Notes: generated by a model from the sequence alone, not told the origin. Shown: positions 45,942-54,645, numbered from the stretch's first letter. The stretch is 64,000 nucleotides of DNA from Cedecea lapagei (GCF_900635955.1 NZ_LR134201.1:1426001-1490000); one strand, 5' to 3'. Numbers and translations: made by a program.

Positions 45942-47165
45942 ATGTCATCACTTAATGAACAGGCCCTGGAAAAGGGGACCGAAGCGGTATCCCTGTCTCG
46001 CTCGGGGCTGCTGAAAGCGCTGTTCGCGCTCGGCATGGGCGGCTTTGCCATCGGTACCGGCGAATTCGTTATCATGGGACTGCTGCCGGATGCCGCAAAC
46101 GGACTGCATGTCTCCATTCCTTCTGCGGGCCACCTGATCAGTATTTATGCGCTGGGCGTGGTGGTCGGTGCTCCGCTGCTGGCGGTGCTTGGCGCGCGGA
46201 TGGCGCGGCGTGATTTTCTGATTGCCCTGATGGCGATGTTTGCCGTCGGCAACCTGCTGAGCGCCTTTGCGCCCGGCTACTACTCGATGATGCTGGCGCG
46301 TTTTCTAGCCGGTTTTCCACATGGCACATTCTTTGGCGTGGCCGCGCTGCTGGCAGCAAGCCTCGTTGAGCGCTCAAAGCGGGCGCAGGCGGTGTCTATG
46401 GTGCTGTTGGGCCTGACCATCGCCAATTTACTGGGGGTGCCGGCAGTGGCGGCTATCGGCCAGCTGTTCGGCTGGCGCAGCGCGTTCGCCATTGTGGGCG
46501 GACTTGCCGTACTGACGCTGATTCTGGTTTGGGCCTGGGTTCCATGGCGTGCCGGGGATAAGGCTGCCAGCCCGCTTCGCGAGCTGACCGCCTTGACCCG
46601 CAAGCAGGTGCTGCTGACGCTTGCCATCGGCGCGATTGGCAGCGGCGGCATGTTCTCCGTCTTCAGCTACGTTAAGCCTACCATGCTGGAGCTCGCGCAT
46701 CAGTCGGTCGGCATGATCCCGGTAATCCTGTCGATGTTTGGTCTGGGGATGATTGTCGGCAATATCGTCGGTGGCCGCCTTGCGGATCGCGGGCTTGAGA
46801 AAACCGTTCGTCTGCTGCTGATTTGGGCGATCCTGGTGCTCAGCGCTTACGTTTACACTTCGCATTATCCGTGGCTTGGTGCGGTTACCGTGATGCTGGT
46901 GGGCACGATGGTGTCGCTCTCCTCAGTGCTGCAAATTCGCCTGATGGATGTCGCAGGTGATGCGCAAACTATGGCGGCGGCGATGAACCACTCGGCATTC
47001 AACATCGCTAACGCCCTGGGCGCCTGGCTTGGCGGGGTCACCATTTCCGCAGGTTTTGGCTGGGAGTCCACCGGCTGGGTCGGCGCGATTCTGGCGGTGC
47101 TCGGCCTGCTGATCCATACCTGGGCGGTTATTGACGCCAAAAAACATCCCCCTTTAGCACATTGA
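45942..47165 (+). CDS. MFS transporter, DHA1 (AraJ/YdhP-like)
   Basis: 407 residues with twelve membrane helices. GMGGFAIGTGEFVIMGLLP is the N-terminal motif of the AraJ/YdhP/NepI subgroup of drug:H+ antiporters, followed by RFLAGFPHGTFFGVAA. Start ATG at 45942 (MSSLNEQALEKG). Probably an exporter of sugar, purine or drug. Shares the transcription unit with the aldo/keto reductase before and the HbpS-like gene eleven bases after. Confidence 0.85.
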   Translation: MSSLNEQALEKGTEAVSLSRSGLLKALFALGMGGFAIGTGEFVIMGLLPDAANGLHVSIPSAGHLISIYALGVVVGAPLLAVLGARMARRDFLIALMAMFAVGNLLSAFAPGYYSMMLARFLAGFPHGTFFGVAALLAASLVERSKRAQAVSMVLLGLTIANLLGVPAVAAIGQLFGWRSAFAIVGGLAVLTLILVWAWVPWRAGDKAASPLRELTALTRKQVLLTLAIGAIGSGGMFSVFSYVKPTMLELAHQSVGMIPVILSMFGLGMIVGNIVGGRLADRGLEKTVRLLLIWAILVLSAYVYTSHYPWLGAVTVMLVGTMVSLSSVLQIRLMDVAGDAQTMAAAMNHSAFNIANALGAWLGGVTISAGFGWESTGWVGAILAVLGLLIHTWAVIDAKKHPPLAH

Positions 47166-47175
47166 GGTTCCGATC

Positions 47176-47592
47176 GTGACAGTCAGTTTGGCTCTTGCAG
47201 AAGCGCTGCTCGCCAGCGTAAAAACGGCGGTGGAAACCCACCGCTTTCCACCCGTTTCAGCCGTAGTGCTGGACAGCGGCGGCCATTTGACGGCCTTTGC
47301 CCGCATGGACGGGACTTTCCTCGCTACCATTGATATCGCCATGCGTAAAGCGAGAACGGCGGTATTATTCCAGGCGAAGAGTGAGGATGTTGGCGCTAAC
47401 CTGCATCCTGACGGCCCGGCTTATTCTCTGGAAAACAGCAACGGTGGTCTGGTGGGCATCGAGGGTGGCATTCCGCTGCGTAACGCAGAGGGCGTGGTTA
47501 TTGGCGCGATTGGCGTGTCCGGGGCCACGAAAGAGCAGGACGGACAAATCGCCGCTTTTGCGGTGGAAGCGGTGTTCGGCAGCCGCGCTTAA
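47176..47592 (+). CDS. GlcG/HbpS (DUF336) family protein
   Basis: 138 residues from a GTG at 47176. HbpS/GlcG fold sequence: VVLDSGGHLTAFARMDG, then the ALEKG-like AMRKARTAVLF helix, SLENSNGGLVGIEGGIPLR and VIGAIGVSGATKEQDGQIA. Family members bind heme or cobalamin or act in glycolate loci; exact role unknown. Last gene of a three-gene set. Followed by a strong terminator. Confidence 0.85.
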   Translation: MTVSLALAEALLASVKTAVETHRFPPVSAVVLDSGGHLTAFARMDGTFLATIDIAMRKARTAVLFQAKSEDVGANLHPDGPAYSLENSNGGLVGIEGGIPLRNAEGVVIGAIGVSGATKEQDGQIAAFAVEAVFGSRA

Positions 47593-47597
47593 ATGAA

Positions 47598-47627
47598 AAA
47601 AGGAGCGAATTTCGCTCCTTTTGCTTT
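47598..47627 (+). terminator. Terminator after the HbpS-like gene
   Basis: AAAAGGAGCGA-ATT-TCGCTCCTTTT with a T-rich tail, six bases after the stop. Perfect 11-bp stem. Confidence 0.92.
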
Positions 47628-47710
47628 TGGCTGAAAATAAAGCCTATCTTACGCAATCAGCTTGCTCATCGGCTCTTCCTCGCGGCTGCGGGGAAGAGCA
47701 AGAGTCTTTA

Positions 47711-49846
47711 TCAGAACGCCAGAGAACCCTGTACGAAGAAGGTACGAGGTTCGCCTACGTATTTGCCTGAGTTGTTGTCGCTGGAGCGGGTGTAATAACG
47801 CTGATCGAACAGGTTTTTAATCCCTGCGCCCAGCTTCAGGTGAGACAGGGACGGCCCAAAGTCATACTCGCCGCGCATATTCCACACCATGTAGCCTGCG
47901 ATGTTACCAAACTGCCCGTCCGCGCTTTCGTCGGTGATATAGGTATCGCCGGTGCCAGGAGAACTTTGTTTGGACTGAGCAAAGCTGTCCAGATTCCATA
48001 CCCAGTTGCCGGTCGCGTAGCGGGTACCCACGGTATAGACCTGACGCGAGTAGTACGGCAGGTCTTTATCAGCAAACGCGCCGTTGTCGCTGGTGGCTTT
48101 GGTGTAGGTATAGGTGGTGTAAACGCTGACGCCATCCAGCGCACGGTTGAGCTCGCTCAGGTCGTAGTTAAGCGCCAGTTCAATCCCCTGGTGCTTAGTG
48201 GCGCCCAGGTTAGTCCAGCCCACGGTATTGCTGATGTACTGCAGCTGATCGTTGAAGTCGATATAGAACAGCGTTGCTTCGGCTTTGATGACCGTATCGT
48301 CGTAGCGAGTACCGAACTCATAGGTGTGGGCTTTTTCAGGCGACAGACCCGGTGCCGGCTGGCTGCCGTTTCCGCCTTTCGTCAGCTGGAAGTACTGCAT
48401 GCTGCCAAACGAGGTGCTGGCGTTGGCGAACAGCTTCCAGGAATCGGACAGGTGGTACATCACGCTAAGAGAAGGCAGCGGCTGGCTGTAGCTCTTCTCG
48501 CGGGAGATCTTGTTAAACTCGTCGCTGATGTGTGTCTTGATGCTCTCGTAGCGCAGACCCGGCGTGATGGTCCAGTTGCTGACGTTGATCGCGTCATCAA
48601 TATAAAACGCGTTAGCTGCCGTGCCGCCGTAGGTGTGCTGATAGTAGGTGGATGCGTCAGGCTGCTGCCAGGTTTTATCCGGGTTATAGCTGGTCGAGCG
48701 GAAGGCTTTTTCGTCCGCGGTTTCGTTCAGGTAGCGGTAGCCAAGCGTGACTTCATGGGACATATCCCAGAAGCGGAACAGTTGCGAGTAAGACGGCTCG
48801 ATAGCCCACGTGGTGTAATGGCGCGGGAAGGAACCCATCTGGTACAGGCCCTTATCGCCCACTTTCTGGGCAATATCGCTGCCGCGATAGCTGTCGGTGA
48901 AGTAGGTCAGGACCTCCAGCTTTTTGTCATCTTCGGTGTGCTTATATTTGAAAGACATGTCCTTGCGGCGGCCTTCAAACTGGTCCCACGGGCGAGTCGA
49001 CTGGAATGGGTTAGCGGCGTACTGCGCGCTGGTCAACCCCCCCGGCATCCCGGCTTTAGCATCATAATAGTGGAAGTTAGCCTGAAGCTCATCGCGATCG
49101 GTGAAGTTGTACTTCGTCTTCAGCATGAAATCGTCGATGTCGGTATTGTCGTTGCTTTCGCGGTAGCCCTGGCCGTGCAGGCCGGAGTAGAGCAGCTCTG
49201 CGCCAAGGCCGTTATCTGCCGTTCCGCCTACGGAGGCGCTGGTCAATGTCTTCAGGCCGCCGTGGCTGGCGCCCTGGGTCTGCGCGCTCACGGTACCGCC
49301 AAATTCTTTCGGAATATCGCGGGTGACGAAGTTAATTACGCCGCCCACGTTTTGCGGTCCATAACGCACCGCGCCGCCGCCGCGAACCACGTCAACGGAC
49401 TGAATGTTGCCCATGCCCAATGGCGCCATGGAGAGCTGTGGCTGGCCGTAGGGCGCAACCGCAAGCGGGACGCCATCCATCAGGATGGTAGAGCGTGGCG
49501 ACAGGCGTGAAGTCAGGCCACGGATGCCAACGTTGAGAGAAATGTCGCTGCCGCCGGTGCCGTTGCTGTCACGTACCTGAACGCCTGGGATGCCCTTCAG
49601 GGCGTCGGCAAGCGTCTCTGAGCCCTGCTCATGCAGCTGCTGCTCGGTGACGATTGAGCGTGCGCCAGGGTGGTTAAGCAGTACGGTGCTGGTGTCCGGG
49701 TTATCCAGCCAGTTGCCGACAACGGTAATGTCATCAGCGGGTTTTTCTGCCGGGGCTTTATCTGTTTGGGTTTTATCTGCTGCGAGAACTGGCAGCGCGA
49801 ATGCTACGGCGCTTGCCAGGAGAGAGACACGAAAAAGGGGGCGCAT
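47711..49846 (-). CDS. TonB-dependent siderophore receptor (FecA-like)
   Basis: Outer-membrane receptor of about 711 residues. Signal peptide ending VLAAD, then a TonB box-like DDITVVG, a plug domain (GARSIVTEQQL, IPGVQVRDSNGTGGSDISLNVGIRGL) and a 22-stranded barrel ending in QGSLAF. Plug and barrel follow FecA (ferric dicitrate), but the N-terminal STN signalling domain of FecA is absent and no fecIR is visible. Three adjacent ATG codons occur; the one at 49846 is best spaced from AAAGGA. A Fur box lies at 49898-49920. It probably works with the adjacent binding protein. Confidence 0.88.
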   Translation of the reverse strand: MRPLFRVSLLASAVAFALPVLAADKTQTDKAPAEKPADDITVVGNWLDNPDTSTVLLNHPGARSIVTEQQLHEQGSETLADALKGIPGVQVRDSNGTGGSDISLNVGIRGLTSRLSPRSTILMDGVPLAVAPYGQPQLSMAPLGMGNIQSVDVVRGGGAVRYGPQNVGGVINFVTRDIPKEFGGTVSAQTQGASHGGLKTLTSASVGGTADNGLGAELLYSGLHGQGYRESNDNTDIDDFMLKTKYNFTDRDELQANFHYYDAKAGMPGGLTSAQYAANPFQSTRPWDQFEGRRKDMSFKYKHTEDDKKLEVLTYFTDSYRGSDIAQKVGDKGLYQMGSFPRHYTTWAIEPSYSQLFRFWDMSHEVTLGYRYLNETADEKAFRSTSYNPDKTWQQPDASTYYQHTYGGTAANAFYIDDAINVSNWTITPGLRYESIKTHISDEFNKISREKSYSQPLPSLSVMYHLSDSWKLFANASTSFGSMQYFQLTKGGNGSQPAPGLSPEKAHTYEFGTRYDDTVIKAEATLFYIDFNDQLQYISNTVGWTNLGATKHQGIELALNYDLSELNRALDGVSVYTTYTYTKATSDNGAFADKDLPYYSRQVYTVGTRYATGNWVWNLDSFAQSKQSSPGTGDTYITDESADGQFGNIAGYMVWNMRGEYDFGPSLSHLKLGAGIKNLFDQRYYTRSSDNNSGKYVGEPRTFFVQGSLAF

Positions 49847-49897
49847 CATCATTCCTTTACAACGTTGGATTGCTGTTATCTGTTTTTTTGGAAATGA

Positions 49898-49920
49898 CAA
49901 TCTTAATGATAATTATTTTC
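49898..49920 (-). promoter_or_regulatory. Fur box upstream of the TonB receptor
   Basis: AATCTTAATGATAATTATTTTC includes TAATGATAATTATT, close to the Fur consensus GATAATGATAATCATTATC. It lies about 50-75 bases before the receptor start. Confidence 0.8.
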
Positions 49921-49975
49921 AAGTAAATAGTTTTATTGCGGAATAGTTCGGAATAAGTCAAAAAGTAAGCAAAAT

Positions 49976-50006
49976 AAAGCCGAGCTGTTGAATCAGCCCG
50001 GCTTTT
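49976..50006 (-). terminator. Terminator after the siderophore-binding protein
   Basis: AAAGCCGaGCTG-TTGAAT-CAGCcCGGCTTT hairpin with one mismatch pair, directly after the stop of the minus-strand gene; the minus-strand tail is T-rich. Confidence 0.8.
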
Positions 50007-50010
50007 TACT

Positions 50011-51141
50011 TTATGGGGTAACCCAGAAGACGCCGCTGTAGTCGAGGGCGGTGAACTGTTTGTGGGCCTGTTCGATATCGGCCTGCGGGTCGATGTCTTT
50101 GAACAGATCCGGATGCAGGAACTTAGCGATAGTTTCTACCGCAATATAGTTCAGCGGAGAATCGTAGAACTGATGGTAAATCGCCATCACGCGTTTCTCT
50201 TTGATCGCCGTCAGCACGTTAATTCCGGTGCGGTTCATCAGCCCCTTCAGCTTCTGCTCGGCAACGGCTTTGTCGGCCATATAACCCAGCGGCACCGCCT
50301 TAGGTGAGCGATTGCCACGGTTCCAGTCGGCGCCGGTCATCAGGTAAAAATCGGGGTTGCTGGTGATGACCTGCTCGGTATTCACCTGACCGCTCATTTC
50401 CGGGAACAGTTTGCTGCCGATGTTGTTGCCGCCTGCGGTATCGATAAACTGGCCGTAGCTGCCTTTGCCGAAGGTCTGACAGCATTCATCGCCGCGAATA
50501 CCCGCCGCACGCTCAATAAATACGCTCGGCCGTTGCTCTGGCTTCAGCGTAGCAACTCGCTCGCGCACCAGGTTCATACGCTGCTGGTAGTGCTGAATAA
50601 AAGCGTCCGCGTTTTTCTGCTCGTCAAACACTTTGCCCAGCAGCTCGATACTCGGCAGGGTGTTGGTCAGCGGCTGCTGGCGGAAATCGATAATCAGCAC
50701 CGGAATGCCCACTTTCTCCAGCTGGCTCAGCACACCGCTGTTTTTCAGCTTGGCCAGCACGCCGATATCAAAAATGATCAAGTCAGGCTGCAGCGTAACG
50801 GCTTTTTCGACGCTGAAATCCGTGTAGTACGGGTTTTCAAACATCGGGATTTTGCTCACCTGAGGGAATTTTCTCGCGTAGGCGTCCGCCAGATCCGGCG
50901 CTTTGGTTTTCAGCGAATTATCCCAGGCAATGATATTTTCCAGCGGATCTTTCGGATGAATAATGTTGAGCGCCAGCAGGGCTCGCGCATCGGCCAGCAT
51001 CACGCGTTTGGCCGCATGAGGCAGCGTGACCTCCCGGCCCGCTACGTCGGTGACAACAATCGGTGCGGCGTGGGCGGCACAGCTCAACAATGCAACGGCG
51101 GCGAGCAGCCAGCGAGCTTTGGCGGTGAACATCGTGAACAT
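50011..51141 (-). CDS. Periplasmic iron-siderophore-type binding protein
   Basis: 376 residues with a signal peptide (about 1-26, CAAHAAP). Class III binding-protein fold: VTDVAGREVTLPHAAKRVML, a long linking helix (GVLSQLEKVGIPVLIIDFRQQPL) and a C-terminal lobe. FecB/BtuF/FhuD-like, but the ligand cannot be told. The start at 51141 is supported by AAGGT seven bases ahead. A Fur-like site lies upstream. It follows the TonB receptor's orientation but ends in its own terminator; no permease or ATPase accompanies it. Confidence 0.85.
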   Translation of the reverse strand: MFTMFTAKARWLLAAVALLSCAAHAAPIVVTDVAGREVTLPHAAKRVMLADARALLALNIIHPKDPLENIIAWDNSLKTKAPDLADAYARKFPQVSKIPMFENPYYTDFSVEKAVTLQPDLIIFDIGVLAKLKNSGVLSQLEKVGIPVLIIDFRQQPLTNTLPSIELLGKVFDEQKNADAFIQHYQQRMNLVRERVATLKPEQRPSVFIERAAGIRGDECCQTFGKGSYGQFIDTAGGNNIGSKLFPEMSGQVNTEQVITSNPDFYLMTGADWNRGNRSPKAVPLGYMADKAVAEQKLKGLMNRTGINVLTAIKEKRVMAIYHQFYDSPLNYIAVETIAKFLHPDLFKDIDPQADIEQAHKQFTALDYSGVFWVTP

Positions 51142-51173
51142 GGATGACCTTCAGAACGGAAAAAATTTGGAAT

Positions 51174-51192
51174 GGAATGATAATCGATCTCA
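51174..51192. promoter_or_regulatory. Fur-like box between binding-protein and kinase-like genes
   Basis: GAATGATAATCGATCTC shares the AATGATAATC core with the Fur consensus. It lies 33-51 bases upstream of the minus-strand binding-protein gene and 141 bases before the plus-strand ORF at 51333; the former is the more likely target. Confidence 0.6.
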
Positions 51193-51332
51193 TGCCGTTT
51201 GGAACGGGGCGGCAAGAATATTTCTGGTCGCCAGGGAGGCGGGGCAGGGAGCGCGGCGGAACCTGGCGCAGTTTATCGCCACTCAAGGGGGTTACTACAG
51301 CGATGGCTTTAAGCCGCACAGGAGAACCTACC

Positions 51333-51944
51333 ATGTTTACCGTTTCTAATAATGCCGTCCAGGGAAGACACCTGCACACCTCGAATGCCCAGGCCACGTC
51401 TTCGGAGTTCAGGGATATTCCCTCACTGGGGGAGAAAATCGGCGCCGGAAGCCAGAAAGATGTCTTTCACTCCCGACAGGATCCACGCAAATGCCTTTGC
51501 CTGTTCAGGCCGGGAACGACCGGCACGATTTCTGCCGGGCAGTACGCTTTAAAGGAGCTTGAAACGACGAAACGGCTCAAGCAACTCGGCTTCCCCGTTG
51601 TGGATGCTCACGCCCTGGTTAAACATGGCGATAGCGTCGGCGTTGAAAAAGATTATATTCACCATGCTTTTGACTCTGAAGACATCGTCAATAATAAGAA
51701 AAGCCTGCCTGATGATAAGAAATTCAATCAAAACGTGCTGGCGGACTGTAATGCCATTATTAACAAGCTGAAGAACCATGAACTGCATATCGACGACCTG
51801 CAGTTTTTAGTCGATAGTCATGGTCGGGTATTGATTAACGACCCGCGAGATGTCATTCGCTCTTCACCGGATAAAAGCATCAGTAAAGTCAACGAGCTGC
51901 GTGCTCATGCCCTAAATAATCTGCTGGATATTGATAGCGATTGA
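51333..51944 (+). CDS. Minimal protein-kinase-like protein resembling type III effectors (HopBF1/OspG type)
   Basis: 203 residues with no signal peptide or membrane segment. After about 30 disordered-looking residues comes a glycine-rich loop (LGEKIGAGSQKDVF, residues 32-45). H152-I-D154-D-L-Q sits where kinases have the catalytic HxDxxxN loop. Some 15 residues later ND170P stands at the DFG position. The ATP-anchoring lysine is not obvious (K53 possible); an E in helix C may be E75 or E77. Size and layout resemble compact effector kinases such as HopBF1 (which phosphorylates Hsp90) and OspG/NleH. The start follows AGGAG; longer upstream in-frame starts run through the Fur-box region. Lower G+C than neighbours suggests acquisition. 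Fold assignment is by motif reading only. Confidence 0.65.
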   Translation: MFTVSNNAVQGRHLHTSNAQATSSEFRDIPSLGEKIGAGSQKDVFHSRQDPRKCLCLFRPGTTGTISAGQYALKELETTKRLKQLGFPVVDAHALVKHGDSVGVEKDYIHHAFDSEDIVNNKKSLPDDKKFNQNVLADCNAIINKLKNHELHIDDLQFLVDSHGRVLINDPRDVIRSSPDKSISKVNELRAHALNNLLDIDSD

Positions 51945-51968
51945 TATCCGCCTTGACGAGATTCTGTA

Positions 51969-52409
51969 ATGACTCCGCTACGAATAATGCCGGTAACGCC
52001 GGACAATCCGGGATTTGCTTTATTAAAAGCGCAAAGCATTGCGGAAAACTTCAATATGCTGCGGCGCCTCGAGGCTAACTGGCTTAGCGGAGATAATCGT
52101 TTTAACGCGCCAGGAGAAAAATTGTTGGGTATTTTTTCCGGCGAGGCGCTGGTGGGTGTTGGCGGCCTTAACCTCGATCCGTTCTCTGGAGATGATCGTG
52201 CCGGGCGTATCCGGCATCTGTACGTCAGCCCTATGTGGCGAGGGAGAGGGGTAGGGAAGCTGTTGTTGCAGGCCATCGTGGCGGACGGTGACGAATTATT
52301 CGATTTTTACAATACCCATGCTCCACAGCACGCATTCCGTTTTTATGAGGCCGCGGGGTTCGAGATTGTTTCCGGCGAGGAAAGAGTGACCCATCGGCTG
52401 ATTATTTGA
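51969..52409 (+). CDS. GNAT family N-acetyltransferase
   Basis: 146 residues. IRHLYVSPMWRGRGVGKLLLQAIV is the acetyl-CoA-binding motif A, preceded by LVGVGGLNLDP and followed by APQHAFRFYEAAGFEIV. Acceptor unknown. It begins 24 bases after the kinase-like gene and could be co-transcribed with it. The tail overlaps the convergent LysR gene by eight bases. Confidence 0.82.
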   Translation: MTPLRIMPVTPDNPGFALLKAQSIAENFNMLRRLEANWLSGDNRFNAPGEKLLGIFSGEALVGVGGLNLDPFSGDDRAGRIRHLYVSPMWRGRGVGKLLLQAIVADGDELFDFYNTHAPQHAFRFYEAAGFEIVSGEERVTHRLII

Positions 52410-53325
52410 GCTGACTGGCGGCCAGTTTCGTCGGGCACAGGTTTTTGAGCCGCTCAATCAGCCAGCGACCTGCCGGGCCTGGCGGTGAAGCGATAGGATA
52501 GACGCCAAACATCGGTAGCGCGAGGCCGCCGGGCGGCACGTCTTCAATATTCAGCTTGACCAGCCGCCCTTCCAGGATATCCCGCTCCACAACGTGTGAC
52601 GGCATGCTGCCCCATCCCAGGCCATCCAGCAAAAAGGCGTGTTTGGCGAGCAGATCGCCAAGCCGCCAGGTGGAGGGCGACATTACCCCAAACTCTTTAC
52701 CTTTCGAAAGCTCGGAGCGGTCGGTCAGCACCAGCTGAACGTGTCTGGTGAGTTCAGCCTTGGGGACCATGCCCTCGAACTGCGCCAGCGGATGGTCAGG
52801 AGAGGCGACCATCACCAGCGATACCCCGGTCAGACGCTCGCCCGTTAACGACGCGGGCATATCCGGCAGAGAGCCGAGAATGCCAATTCCCGCGCTGCCA
52901 TTAAGTACCGGCTTGTAGCCGCCGCCGAGAGCCTCAACAAACAGGCGAAGCGGCGTACCGGGAAACTGCTCGCGGAAAGCTTTTGCCGCCGAGGTGATCG
53001 CCTCCAGCGGGAAGAAAACGTCCACCACCACCGACAGCTCAGACTCCAGGCCAGACGACATTCCTCGGGCGCGCGCCTTCATAAAATCAACGCGTGAAAC
53101 AATCCCGCGCGCGTCGGCCAGCAGGACTTCGCCTTCTGGTGTGAGCTTTGGATAGCGGCCAGAACGATCAAATAGCTGCACGCCTATTTGCGCCTCCAGA
53201 CCCCTGATCAAATCGCTGATTACCGACTGGGCACGGTACATTTTGCGGGCGGCAGCGGAGAAGCTGCCCTCGTCGACGGCGGCGATGAAAGTGCGAAGTT
53301 GATCCAGCGAAATACCGTCCAGCAT
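52402..53325 (-). CDS. LysR-family transcriptional regulator
   Basis: 307 residues. HTH at about 6-40 (LDQLRTFIAAVDEGSFSAAARKMYRAQSVISDLI) and a LysR effector domain. The ATG at 53325 (MLDGISLDQL) is the family-typical start; the frame extends 63 bases further upstream. Divergent from the azoreductase-DoxX pair, its probable target. Confidence 0.87.
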   Translation of the reverse strand: MLDGISLDQLRTFIAAVDEGSFSAAARKMYRAQSVISDLIRGLEAQIGVQLFDRSGRYPKLTPEGEVLLADARGIVSRVDFMKARARGMSSGLESELSVVVDVFFPLEAITSAAKAFREQFPGTPLRLFVEALGGGYKPVLNGSAGIGILGSLPDMPASLTGERLTGVSLVMVASPDHPLAQFEGMVPKAELTRHVQLVLTDRSELSKGKEFGVMSPSTWRLGDLLAKHAFLLDGLGWGSMPSHVVERDILEGRLVKLNIEDVPPGGLALPMFGVYPIASPPGPAGRWLIERLKNLCPTKLAASQLK

Positions 53326-53579
53326 GCGGGGCCTGCTCTGTGGTGAGGAGATGTAGCGCAATATAGTCCTTCGGCAGGGCTTTGTCATGGGTAATAATGT
53401 ATCGGCTGTGGCGATGGATTACATCGAAATATAACGGCTATTCGGGTGGTAAAGGGAATGGCATAGTGGCTGTCACGTTCAGCGAATGCCCGAGGTTGAG
53501 CAAGTTTATGTTCACTGCCCTGAAGAAACTTTTTACGCGTTTATCCCCACAACAGGATTCAAGCCCGGAGGCTAAAACC

Positions 53580-54191
53580 ATGTCGACTATTCTGCATATT
53601 GATACCAGTGTTCTTGGCGGTTATTCCGTCAGCCGCCAGCTTTCGGCGGAAATCGTGGCCCGCCAGAAAACGCTGCACCCCGGCGCGAACGTGATCTACC
53701 GTGACCTCGTTCAGTCACCGGCTCAGCACCTGTCGGACAAGCATATTGCTGCTTTCCAGGGCGCTGAAGTGACCGATGCGGCACTGGGTGAAGATCTGGC
53801 CGCTGGCGGCGCGTTCATCGACGATCTGTTCGCTGCGGATGTGATTGTCATTGGCGTTCCGATGTACAACTTCTCCATTCCTTCTCAACTTAAGGCCTGG
53901 ATTGACCGCGTTTGCGTGGCCGGGCGCACTTTCCAGTACGGCGCAAACGGACCTGAAGGTCTGCTGCCAAAAGGCAAAAAAGTGTTTATCGCCTCTTCAC
54001 GCGGCGGCCAGTACACCGGCGACAGCCCGGCGGCTTTTCTGGAGCATCAGGAGTCTTATCTGAAAGCCGTGCTGGGCTTTATCGGCCTGACCGACGTGAC
54101 GATTATCCGCGCTGAAAACCTGAGCCGTGGCGATGACGCGAAAAATGCCGCGCTCGCCGATGCAAAAGACCAGATCGCCGCGTTGTCCTGA
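53580..54191 (+). CDS. FMN-dependent NADH-azoreductase/NAD(P)H oxidoreductase
   Basis: 203-residue flavodoxin-fold enzyme of the AzoR family: SVLGGYSVSRQLSAEIV, VPMYNFSIPSQLKAWIDRV (FMN and quinone site) and SSRGGQYTGDSPAAFL. It probably reduces quinones and azo compounds, with NADH. The ATG at 53580 follows GGAGG; earlier in-frame ATGs give 42 to 66 unrelated residues. Followed 39 bases later by a DoxX protein. In other enterics AzoR-like and DoxX genes are often paired under a LysR regulator. Confidence 0.88.
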   Translation: MSTILHIDTSVLGGYSVSRQLSAEIVARQKTLHPGANVIYRDLVQSPAQHLSDKHIAAFQGAEVTDAALGEDLAAGGAFIDDLFAADVIVIGVPMYNFSIPSQLKAWIDRVCVAGRTFQYGANGPEGLLPKGKKVFIASSRGGQYTGDSPAAFLEHQESYLKAVLGFIGLTDVTIIRAENLSRGDDAKNAALADAKDQIAALS

Positions 54192-54230
54192 TAACAACAC
54201 GCGGATCCACTACTTTTACGGGAAATCCAG

Positions 54231-54635
54231 ATGGACAGATACGCTACTAACTTCGCGACGCTAGGTCGCATCGTGATTGCCGCCATTTTTATCGTAAGCG
54301 GGCTGGGGAAAATTGCAGCGCCTGAGGCGACTCAGGGGTATATCGCTTCGGTAGGGCTTCCGTTCCCGTTACTCGGGTATCTTATTGCCCTGGCGGCCGA
54401 GATTGGCGGCGGTATCCTGCTGCTGGTGGGCTACCGTACACGGCTGATTGCCGCGCTGCTGGCCGTGTTCACCCTGGCGACGGCGGTGTTCTTCCACCAT
54501 AACTTTGCCGATCAGAATACCCTCCTGCACTTCCTGAAGAACCTGATGATTGCTTCAGGGCTGCTGCAAATCTCAGCGCTGGGGGCGACCTCCCTGAGCT
54601 TTGATACCCGCCGCCTGCGCCGTCAGCTGCAGTAA
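54231..54635 (+). CDS. DoxX family membrane protein
   Basis: 134 residues with four membrane helices. IVSGLGKIAAPEATQGYIASVGLP and GGGILLLVGYRTRLIAALLAVFTL are DoxX-family features; E. coli YphA is a relative. DoxX proteins are thought to take part in redox homeostasis with oxidoreductases. Same transcription unit as the azoreductase. Confidence 0.87.
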   Translation: MDRYATNFATLGRIVIAAIFIVSGLGKIAAPEATQGYIASVGLPFPLLGYLIALAAEIGGGILLLVGYRTRLIAALLAVFTLATAVFFHHNFADQNTLLHFLKNLMIASGLLQISALGATSLSFDTRRLRRQLQ

Positions 54636-54645
54636 TAAACCTTAG

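Noticed and set aside
47840..49510. Long open frame (556 codons) on the plus strand
   Set aside because: It is antisense to the TonB receptor, has no family features and arises from the receptor's G+C-rich codon usage.
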